64,000 nucleotides of DNA, from positions 148,542 to 212,541 of the forward strand of contig NMRA01000421.1 in NCBI GenBank assembly GCA_002633005.1, in the 5' to 3' direction. A program made the position numbers and the translations under genes. The DNA is from Phoronis australis (taxonomy: Eukaryota; Phoronida; Phoronidae). Within the stretch, counting starts at the first letter, position 1. Each line of letters opens with the position of its first letter. The notes under the pieces were generated by a model, which was not told the DNA's origin, did no database searches, and saw only the letters and a program-made list of their open reading frames with translations. Below, piece by piece: positions 14,201-26,200 of the stretch.

Positions 14201-17200
14201 TTCATACACTGTATACTTTTAAGGCGTGCCTTTCGTCGTCAATAGCTCTAGTACATACACAGCAAAACGCTGATCTCTAGCTAACCTTTAGGGAAGTGTA
14301 CCGTATGCCAGCTCGGATTTTCAGTTAATGATTTGAACTCCTAAAACGTACACGAACTGAAACTAGAATACACGTACGTCTATTTTCAAACAGTTAATAA
14401 CAATCTAATTTACTAAGAGGTGTTACTTCACCCAGCCTACGTAATAAATTGTTTCAATTCGCAGATAAATAACTCTTCGTTTCCAACCTTATGACAGACC
14501 CATGTACTGCCAAGTTCAGTTCTGCAGAACAACTGTTTAGCTGTTTCCTTCAACAACGTCATACTAGAAAAGGTTATAATATAACTTGTCTAACGCAGGA
14601 TCAAAAATTTATTTAAATAGCCAATGATATAGATATGTCGACAGCCACGCGCCTAAAACTGCCGAGTTACTGTATGTTGAAGCTTGGCAACATGTTATAA
14701 TGAAATGTATACCACAATATTATCCTTGAAAGGCATTTACAACCGTGTAATAGCCCATAAAGTTATCTCACTAGTGAGATAACATTTTGGCGGGAAACTG
14801 ACGCCGGATTTGAACCCGGGCCTCAAGAGTTTAGAGTCGCCCACTTTACCACTACACCACTCAGCGACTGACGTCATCGAACTTGAATGAGCACGCGCAA
14901 CAATCCCATGTTCAGCAAAGGGCATCGCTATGAAAAATAAGACGCATAATTTCGATAAAAACCATATTTTAATTCAGTGAATTTTTCTCTCGTGTTCTCT
15001 CACTTGTAAATCACCGATCTCCAATTTGAATGCGGGTATCGTGGCGTCGGGATCCTTTGACTTGAGCATTATAGTCAGTTACTAGTGGTAATCTACTTTA
15101 GCAGACGATATTTTCCCGGTCGAAGCTTAGCGTGATAAAATGTGTAGTAAGCTTTAATAGTTGCTAAAACTTAATTTATAGATTCACTTTATTTCTATTT
15201 TGTTTTATTTTTCAATTGGTTTTGAGTAAAAGCATTGTTTGACAAAAATAGCTCGGCTTTTCTTAAAAGGTCACAACCTTCGACTCCGGGCCTCTGACAT
15301 AGAAAGTAGTTACAAAGCCGAGGCGAGTCGAGAAAGGTACATTGTAGATCGATTCATTGCAATGTTTCTCGTTTAGTATGTGGTATAAATAGATTATTAC
15401 ATGTTCTCAGTCGTTATCCCCCTTATCTAGAGCCCTCGTGGACTTTGTAGAATTATCACCTTCGGGGCTAACGCGCCTCGAGCGATTATTCTTCAAAATC
15501 CACTCGAGCTCTAGATAACGGGGGATAACGACTTCGCCATGTAATAATCTCTATTTATGTTGCGTAATCGTTGTGCTTGAGCAGCAGCTTGGAACTCGTA
15601 GGGAAAACATTTTATAAGCAGTATGAAGAAATATAATGCCAATGCCTGTACCTAGAGGGGGGCTCAGGGAGCTCGAACGAGCCCCTTCATTTGCTGAATT
15701 GGGCAAAAAGGTCCGCCTTAGAGAAACAAAAACTCAGAAAAAGTGGAAAACGAGATAAAACTCCATTAAAAAGCCAGGAACTGCCAAAATGCGGCGAATG
15801 CACAATTCATGGCTCTTAACGTACCCCGTGATTCTTAGTAAAAGGTCCACATTCTCAAAAATTCGACACCCCCCCTCCATTTAGGCTGGGTGCGCACATG
15901 ATGGTAATGCCATAAGTTAAGATCACAAAGATGCGAAAACCAATAGATGGTGTTGTTTCTGTACTGAAAGGATTTCAAACAATTTTTTTAATCTGCAATT
16001 GTTGATATCTATTTACCTTGGATTAATTTTGCTGTTGTATGTCTGGTCAACATTTGTGACTTCAGGAGGTCTTTTCAAGGCATAAATAACTCTAACATGA
16101 ATTTTCGGCTCTAAAACATGTTGTGTCCCTTTCAGGAATCTACCACAAAGGATATCAACGTTAGGTGGTTTCAGAGCAAAACAGTACACAATATTCTTTC
16201 GGTAAATAGGTTTTTAGCCAAAATTTAGATTGGTGATACCAATTTTGGGTTTTTGTAATTAAGTGAATCTGCCACAGTTTTGGCAGGCATACAGTTGTGC
16301 GTATTTTCTTAAGGCGTGTGTTAATGTGTGTATGAAGGGATCTCGTCTGTGTATTTTTCTCGCACACCCCCATGTTCCTGTCGTTATAGGTGGTTGCCGA
16401 GAAGATGGGACTAGACACGAGCAACAATGTGAGCTTGTGGAAGGATCAAGCCTTGCTAGAGATGAACATTGCCGTCCTCCATAGTTACCAGGTAATGTTG
16501 CGTTTTCAACTAATCGCCTACGTGGCGGTTAAATTTTTCTATGGATACTAGCTACAAGATTCGTTTGTGCTGTATCGCCCAACGTGTTAAATCAGTCATT
16601 AATAAACCAATATGCAACAATCAATAAATTGGGATTTTATAAAGTGAATGTTTATTGGAGAAAATACGAGAACAACAGATGATGCACTTCATTTCACAGT
16701 TGAACATAGTATCCCAGGTCTCTTAGTAACGGTTGACTTCGAAAATGAATTTGATTCTGTGTCGTGGAAATTCATATACAGCATTATGTGTTTTTTCAAT
16801 TTTGGAAAAAAAATCGTAAATTGTGTTCGCTTTCTGAACAAGGGTGCAAAACGTTGTATTATTCAAGATGGCTTCACGTCACAGTTTCTCGAAATTGGTC
16901 GCGGCTGACGTCAAGGATACCTTCTCTCTCCCTATCTGTTCATTATTTGTGCCAAGATTATGACCACAATGTTTCGCCAAAATAGTAATGTAAAACATAC
17001 CAATGAGGTTCATTGCAAATAAAAAAATTTTACAGTATGCCGATGATAAAGTTATCTGTCTGGATGGCTCCAACAAATTTGTTGGACCAGTTTTACAAGT
17101 TCTCAGATTTGAAACCCAGCCTAGGAAAAACTCATCGTATATAGATCAGCTCAATGAAACTTAGTGCATTACGTTTGTGTCCAGAATTTGATCTCTCTTG

Positions 17201-20200
17201 GCGTAGACATTCATTTACCGCCCTTGGTATCAACTTCCTTAATTTAAGAGAAATGTTAACAAATAACTACATGTATAATGACAAAATTCGTGAAATCAGA
17301 TTGACGTTAACAAGGTGGTCCAAAAGGTCGTTAACACCTTTTGGGAAAACTAACTGTCATTAAATACTTTGCCCTGTCAAAATTGGACCATCTCTTGACA
17401 ACATTGCCCTCTCCGTTAGAAGACTTTTAAGTCTTCTAACATTAAAATTGAATTGCTGGATAAATTATTTTTACAGTTTCATATGTGGCAATAAACCTGA
17501 CAAAATTACGAGTACTACCTTGATTCAAGTTGGTTCAACTGAAGTCAGTAATCAAATCCCTTAAAATTTCGTGGTTCACAAGACTGATACTTAGTGATGA
17601 GAGAGCACAGTAGAAAATTTTAATTTCTACAAATGTCTTACTTTCATGTAACGCGTTTTATTTTCGGAAGGCCTGTTATCGTTCTCTCGCTTCTTCGGGT
17701 AGTATCAGTTTTGGGAAGAAGTTTTTCGTATTGTTAGAGAATTGGTTGGCATGTTCATGGTTAGCAAGGCAAAGACTCCGTACCAGGCAATTTGGTTTAA
17801 TCCCAGAATCTCAATTATTGACAAGAAATACATTTTTATGAAGGTTGGTAAGCCACGGGCACTGTATATATTTACGATTTGTTAAATTCTCATGGTAATT
17901 TGATGTCTTACGAAGACTTTTGTAATTATTATGGATTTTCTTTTAGTTACCATTCACTGTAGTTTTTGGGTTTGCGATTTGTTTTTCGTAACTTACTTAA
18001 ACATGCGAATTTGTCCAAATCATTCTTCCTCACTGCCAAGAGTTTATTAGCACTTTACTTAACACATGTAAAATCGAAAACGGTTTGTATGATAAATTTG
18101 TTAGTTGCTAATATACAAATTAACTAAATTTCAAAGTAAGTGGGAAGATTGTCTTAACAGAGAACTTTCAGGTGAATGGTGGAGAACTGGCTATAGAGAA
18201 AAGACACGAATCTTAAATGGTTCCAAGTAAGACTTATTCACAGAATTCTTGGCACAAATTGTTTTTTTATTTAAAATAGGTATAGTTAACTAACCATTTT
18301 GTACATTCTGTGGAAAAGATCTCGAGAATCTGCCATGAATTTTGAAAGTGCGAAGTTATTCACAATTTTTGGAAGTTAGTGAACAACTGGTTTACTGCTA
18401 AAACAGGGATTGTTATTAGCTTTACTTTGAAAGATATTATATTTGGGAAAGCGGGGGTCAAACATGTGGTTTTTCTCTTTATTTGCTAAGTGAAACGTCC
18501 TAAACATGAAGATAAGTTTAATTCCAGACCTCTCTGCTTGCAATGGCTGAAAACGAAATTTTTGAATATCATAACAAAGTAAGTTACTGTAAGAGCTTGA
18601 ATTATGAGCATTTTAGAAAAAGATGGATCCCCGTAGAGGGATTTTTTGTCTAACAGTGTAATAATTGAATGTGTGACTATAATCGATTCCGGTATGAATG
18701 GGGTGTGTATAGTGTTAAAATACGCAAAAATGTGTATTTACACCGCGGTTGTAGGAGTAATGTTTATAACATGCATCACACTGTTCTTTTGTAAGCTGTA
18801 GTTGTGAATATAATAAAAGTATTTAAAAATTCGATTGATTTGAAACTGTGTGTGGCAAGGGTCTTGCATTAATAAATTGAAACTTACGACAAAGCAATCA
18901 TTTGGATAACTACAGAAATCGATGTTTTCAGTTTAAGTTGGAAGTTTAGTTGCTGCTGTATTTTAACGTAGGGATGTGCTTGATTCGTAGCATTAGTAAC
19001 ATTGTGTTGTCTGTTCAACAGTCTGCAGGGGTGTCGATGGTAGACCATCACTCGGCGTCAGAAAGCTTTATGCGCCATCTTGAAAATGAAAATCGTTTGC
19101 GAGGTGGTTGCCCTGGTGACTGGATATGGATAGTTCCACCGATGAGCGGCAATTTGATGTCTGTCTTCCATCAAGAGATGCTTCTCTATAACCTGAAACC
19201 GTCCTATGAATACCAGGTAATAGCAGTTATAGAGAAAAAGTGTAACTGTTACAGTAGAGTCGTGTGTGCTTTCATGACTTAGCTGAGAGGGCGTTTTCCA
19301 CCCCGACAGGGGAGGGCACCGACGGGAGTAAGGAGGCACAAACCACCGGGCGACGGCACAAAGTGTACTGATCGAAGGTCGGTAAAAAATAGGGACAATC
19401 CACGGGAGAACAACCCGACTTCGGTTGTGACCGGAGGTGGACGACACAAAAAATGGTGACCATGACGGGAAAGCACGAAATGCGAAATTGATGGCGGCTG
19501 TGGAGCACCATCGTCGAAATTCCTAACTATTCCGCAGTTTGCGGCAATGCATGTCACGTGACAATACATCATCTGTTTCTTCTGGTAGTTTTTGCTGCAT
19601 TTCAAAGAAAATATTTAATTTCAGTTCTCTATATCGTCATCCTCCCAGTTGCACTCACCCGGTGTACAGACATAACCATCATCACCGTGGCACCTTCTCA
19701 CCATCGTCACCATCGTCATCATTGTCTCCGTCACAGGTTCATCAGTATATTTAAATTGTTGTTTTTTATTCTTTTTGTTGGTCTTGTTGTTACTGTTGTT
19801 GTTGTCCTTGTATTGTATTTATTTTGTGTTATAACAGCGCAAGGCTTGGGAAACGCATGAATGGAAAAACACGCAGCTGAAACCACATGTCAGTAAACGG
19901 CAAGAGAAGATTAAATTCAAAGATCTGGCCAGGTAACTCTGTCTTTTGGAAGCAAAAATGGCACCTTCACAGTGTCACAAAACTGAGATTTTGGATTCGT
20001 AGTTAAAGTAGCACCAGTCTCACATCTGACAAATCTTAAGTTTGTCACTCCGTTTGGGCCAGCGTTTTTTTCAAGACTGGCAGTGGATGTTCATTCCTGT
20101 TGTCTTTGAAATTCCCACTTCCTCGCAGCAGCTGCCCACTGTTTTACCCAAGGACGAGAAATTGACCAACGCTGACATCATCGAGATCTTATGTCATCTG

Positions 20201-23200
20201 CATAAGAATTAGCCACCAATTGACTGTATATTATCTTTTGGATCACGTCCGTACTGTTGTAGATACATATGTTCCATTGTGATTTCCATAAGACAGAGAT
20301 TGAATCGTGAGCTGCAAGACATAAGTTTGCGTTTGCAGCGAAACATCCTCACTTACATGGAACGGAAACAGTAATTTTAGCACTACAGCTTGACCGACCA
20401 ATCACTTCGGTGGCCGCCATTTTGCTTGGATAGACAAGTGAGCTGCCGAGCATAATCGCGAAACACTCTCCTTTCACTCGCAAGATCTTGCTTTTCTCAC
20501 AAGTTAAGTCTACGTGTGTCACCTGGCTTCTTAAACTGCCCGTAGTCTGGCGTGTGTTCAGTAACGCCAGGACCTACGCTAGGACCTAGCTGAAATCTAA
20601 CATGTTACGTGTTCTCATTAAAATACACGGCAACATCTCACGCAATCTCACAAAGTCTTGCTTTTTAGCGAGGACCTAGTGTTACTGAACGAGAGGCTGG
20701 TCTCAGGCGGAGGAAGGACGTATTTGAAAAACTTGGCTGAATGACCTACCGCGATGGTACATCCTGTATACCTGCACCTATTCTTAAATATAGTGTAAAA
20801 TGTAATAAGCGCTAGGTAAGCTTAATGGTTTCTCTCTTGGTGTTGTAAGACGTCATGAGAGCAATGCTTATCCTTAGACATTGCCACGAAGAAACTGCTT
20901 TGAAATGATTGGCTATTACAGGGCAGTAAAGTTTAGCGCAAAGCTTATGACGAAAGCAATGGCCAATCGAGTCAAGTGTACTGTTGTTTATGGGAGTGAA
21001 ACTGGTCGATCCAAGCACTACGCGCAAGTCTTGTCCAACATGTTCAACCGCGCTTTTAGTTCTCAGGTTAGCCTATTCTTTGTCTCAAACGCGTCTTTAG
21101 GTCTCAGGTTAGTCCATTCTTTTTCTCAGACGCGCCATTACTTCTCAGGCTTACATATTCTTTGTCTCAAATGCGCCTTTAGTTCTTAGGTTAGCCATTT
21201 CTTTGCGCGTGATTTTTACGTCTTTAAAACGCCTGTTGTTCTCTTTCGAAGTTAACCGATTTCCTTACGTCGGCGTTAAGACGTTTTTTCCTGGATTTTG
21301 GTTTCCTCAGATTTCAGCATTTGCCTTTTACACGAAAAGTTACACGGTCGATTTGTTTGTTATATGTTAAAGTCCCTTGTGTTTCCACGTCTTAGAATCG
21401 GCTTGTAGACATAATAATGTTTCCATTCCACTTAAAATTTGACTTTTAACAGAAGAAACAACGTTGAAATAGCCCAAAGAACTGAGTTTAAAATGGCTAA
21501 AAATCAGCTATAAATGGACAGACGTTTCTATGTGTGAACATTTCTGTATAGGTGCTGTGTATGGATGAATGCAGTTTAATCGAGCTTTATGACGTACCTC
21601 TGGTGCTCTTTGTGACCAGCACTTTTGGTAATGGAGATCCGCCAGAAAACGGAGAGGTAAGCATATCAAACGGGGGCGAGATATGTAACGTCAGTCCCTC
21701 GAGAGACACTTGCGGGGTGAATCCTTGGCTTTTATTTATACAACGGAAAGATTGAGTAGTCTTGGATTTTGCCATTTAATTTTCGCCCATATTTCAGCCT
21801 ACCAATCACTTTCAGTGGCTGTCGTTTTGCTATGATGTGCCAACATTGTCGCGAGTTCACTCGCAAAACACTAGCGATACCTTACGTCACATTAGTGCGA
21901 TCTTGCGTCATATTGCCAAGCATACAAGACGCTCGCCTTGCGGAACGCACCACCAGTCAACACCAATAAAACACAAAAAGCCACAGGCGGATTAAGGGCA
22001 GCTCGACCATACCACCTAAGGACATGACCGTGTCGCTGTAGGGAATTACGCTGACAATTTTCCTTTGAAAGATATGGTCACCTCTTTAAGACAACCTTAA
22101 TACAACAGTGGACAGAACTTTTCTAATTCACGTTTCTGGGAAAAACATTGCTTGAAATTAAGACAGCGTGCTACGCCTGGTGAATCGTCTACAACGACCT
22201 ATGGTAAACATAGTCTTTATACAACGACCCATGGTAAACATAGTCTTTATACAACGACTTATGGTAAACATAGTCTTTAACCCAAGTTGTTAGAACAACC
22301 CTTTGTAAATTTTTCATAATACTTGTTATTTGTCTGGGAGTTTGAAAATCGTTAACCTTGGTAATGGACGAATTGGCATTTATTCACGTGCTTTTATTCA
22401 AAGGTCCGTGTTACTGACACAGCAACAGAAATTTCTTTTTCCCTGTTAAGTTTAACAACACGCTCCGTGAAAATAGGGGTCAGATAATTTCATTTAAGAG
22501 CTGTGCTTGGCCGACTGTGGGAAAGATTTTTACTGTAATGTGCATTCATTCCTGTATTGATTGTTACCGGTAGCATTTCATTTCAGGCATTTTACAAAGA
22601 ACTGAAGATCGCATCAAAAGGATCTTCCAGGTAATATTTCTTTTCACAGGTATGAAGTTTAAGAACGCTACTTACTTGAAAATTTCTCTCGGCTTCGCAG
22701 AGTCCCGTATTTCCTTTCACCGTTACCCGAGTAGCGTTCAATAGCTGTCTTGCGGTGAGAAAAAACAGGCTTAAAGCACGTGTTCTTATTGAAAATACAC
22801 GGCGATATCTCGCGGATTCTCTCGACATCTTGCTTTTCTAGCGAGGCACTAGCGGTTACTACACTGACTTCACTTGGTATGCTGAGTCAACTGACTAAGA
22901 CATCTAATTGGTTTGTAAGCCGGAAGTCGTCATCGAGAACCAATCGGTTTTCGTGCCCGGTTGACCGGTGCAGCCCCTTAGTCAAGCAATTGCAGCCCCT
23001 GTGAATATAAACCAAGGTTTTCTCCAGACAAACTCGGACGTATACTTGGATATATGTTTAGGGCTTAACTGTCATATTCAAATATTCTCACAGGGCATAT
23101 TTGGAAGTGACGAATTTACGCTGGGGTATATTCCTGTAGGCCCAAAGTAGCAAACTGAAAACAAAGGAGTCAATACCCAACATTGTATTTGTACGATTTT

Positions 23201-26200
23201 CCGGCAGCTTATTGTTGAAGATTTACTTAACTTAATGTTTTGTTGTTCATTTCCAATGAAACTAGTGGAAGTTTTAGGATCGAACCATGTATATTTTCCC
23301 AAATGTACGCCCTGGGAGTTTCTGCAGTTGGGTATATCAAAAGTTGACTCTTGAGCTTACAAAAAAGTTCGATTAGCGGTAGTGGTATAACTAGCAGTAA
23401 TACTAGATGAAGTGCTGCTACTGCTATTGCTACTATTAATACTACTTCTAGTCCTACTTAACCAGTACTCCAACTTGTACTTCTGCTAGTACTGTCGGAG
23501 GTCCTAAATTGGTGAGAGATCTTATTTCCTCTTCTGCGCTGTCCCGCGACATCTAGCGTTGAAGTTTCCAGCGTTCGTCTGCTTACGAACGTCAAACGAA
23601 TACCCGGACATGTTGATACTCACAATATGATAATAAAAAGTGAGTGAGTGGCGTCTTTTTTCTAATGTATCTTAAAAACAGCATATTTCACTAATTCACT
23701 TTTTGTGCATTTTCAGAATATATATTCGAAAACATACATCGTTGAGGTTTGCTCAAACGCGCACTCCAGGGGTAGCTTGAACAATGTATCAAAATGTCTT
23801 AGGGTCGATCAAGCTTCGTAAAGCCAAAGCAATAAAATACAGAGAGATAATTGATGCTGGGTTTTTAGCGTTTTACGTAAACATCCTCATTGGAAACTTC
23901 TGTGCTCATCGGAGTTGGATGCTAAACACATGACAATTTATTTCAATTGAAACTGAATTAATAAACAACGCAATGCGTTTTTGTGTCGTCTAGAGTAACT
24001 GTAAGCACTGTAGTTGATTTGTGCGGCCTTTCTGTCTATACGAAACGGTCACGACTTTAGGAGCTCATTCAAAATGGCCGGCGATACGAGCGACCGTTTC
24101 AAAACTCTGCTTACGGAGACAAACACGGGTTAAGACCGGAAGAAACACGTATATTTGTGAAGGCTGATACATGTTCATGACATTGCATGAGCAGTTCCTA
24201 ACGGACATTGGGTAGTAGTGCAATCAGCTGCTTTTTATCCTTATATTAACGACATTAGGTCACCGGTGTCTACTACTAGTACAACTGCCAGCACTACTGC
24301 CAGTACTATTTCTAGTACTACTTGTTTCAATAGTGCTGGCAGTACAGTTGTACTAGCAGTATTACTAGTAGTTGTTCTAACAGTAGTACTAGCAGTAGTA
24401 TTAGTTGGGTAGTACTAAAGCAACTGGTACTAATTCCCTTATTCCGCACTACATCTCTTCTCGGCCGTGAGATAAGATTATATTGATTGTACAATGGTGC
24501 CGCTGTGCGCACGACGGGCTTCGCCGTCTTTTGTCCCTCTGAACCGTCGAGAAGGGGTGAAATGTGACATCCCCCATCCAAGGATATTTCTATTCCACTT
24601 CCTTGAATCGGCATTGCTGCTCACGGTACATCAGTAATACTTTCCGGAAATGACTTAAATATGATGTAAAATATTCAGACGACAGATGCTATCATGTCAA
24701 TCTCCCTAGGAGCGAAAGCGAGGCTGCTGACCTGACTGCAATATGTGGAGGTGTACCGCTATTTCGTACCTCACAGCGTGGGAGAGCGATCAGTGCGAAA
24801 AGTGGGATTGTAGCAGCAGCAATGGTAGCACTACCAGAAGTAGTAGTAGCAGTACAGGGATGTGCTTTAGAAACAGTGCCTCTCGAGCACATGTGGTCTT
24901 CTGCTGAGTAGTAGTGGACGTGTGATTCTCGCGAAAATGGCGTCGCACTCTGTTGTTCAGGAACGACTCCGCAAAATTTCCTGACATTTTTCCTTTTCAG
25001 AAGTTTTGAATATACTATTTTCGCATTGAGTACTTCAAATGGCTGATTTACAATGTACAATCCATCTCGGGCGTATTTTAGGCTTTCAAAAAGATATAGG
25101 GTTCTTTGAGCACGAAGACAATTTTTTACAATATGGCTTCCCTTGGTAGAAGTTTTCGTTGCATTTATGAACATAGGAGGACATAATAAACTTTATTTGT
25201 TTAACGGAACAGTATACACTGAAAAGTATCCAGAGGATCTTCTGTGTCATCAATTTATACGTAAGGTCTTATTCATAAGAAATATTCGCTGAAGAGGACG
25301 GTTTTGATTTTGGCCTGTAATAATCTAATTTAGTGTTAATAAATGGTATTTCTCTTCTTAAATATATTTATGCGATAATATGGACTCGTCTTACTTATAC
25401 CTCACTTTTTCTTTCATTCGGACTTGTCCACTAATGCTTTGCGTAGATTCGCATACTCTCATTAGCACACGACGTACTAGGACATTTCATAACCAGCCTC
25501 AATATGGGTTCGTTTCTGTCATGTGTCTCGAGTTTGGTTAGCTCCTGGCTCCTATTGGCAGATGATTATCACTTGTCTTAAGGTTAACCTTTGTTCTCAG
25601 TAATCATATGTTTCCTGCCATTCCTTCGCTTTAGCAGCACTTACGTTTGAGTATAATCTCTCTTCATTTTTTCCACTCACTACCACCCCTTTTTTCCGGT
25701 GGTTCCTCTTACCTGAGTGCTGCGCTTTTTAATGCCCATATTTCAAGAGATTATTATTTTATGTTTACTTATTATACTACACTCGTATTTTTTACCCTGA
25801 TCAGTCATAATAAATGACCTTTATTTCGCCTATATACGGTCCTTTTTATCTCTAGAAAAGTAGCTTCCGACGCACTTATCATTTTGGGACATACTTCGAA
25901 CATAAAGTATTTTTCAAAAATCTCATTAAGCTTCAGATGCTCATTTACAAGTTACCAATCAATATGGATGCCGTTAAAAGCAGAACTGCACTGTTGACAG
26001 GAGAGTCTGTCTCGTTCACCGCCGGTAGGCTGTTGAAAACATCTAAATGCTAATCCTAGGTAGTCTACGGTTTACTTCCGCTTGCGAAAACGGGCGAACT
26101 TTTACGACTAGTGTCACTGATACGAAGTTGATTTACTAGCCTGGTGTAAGTTCAGAGGCAGTTAATTGGTTGATTGGAAGGTTTAACTTAGTGATATTGA

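Larger units (their letters stand above)
13473..16389. other. NOS intron f-g
   Basis: Holds one copy of the tRNA-bearing family (14706-15557). The flanking parts (13473-14705 and 15558-16389) show nothing recognisable. Confidence 0.65.

Noticed and set aside
14761-14783. A CRISPR-like or operator palindrome (TTATCTCACTAGTGAGATAA)
   Set aside because: It is an end of the repeat family, repeated in copy C; the genome is eukaryotic.
19058-19605. Three long overlapping frames on the complement
   Set aside because: They are antisense to NOS exon h and its flanks.
24692-25174. 160-codon frame on the complement
   Set aside because: Partly an ACT/AGC-rich tract (Thr/Ala-rich peptide); no recognisable domain or splice context, though not excluded.
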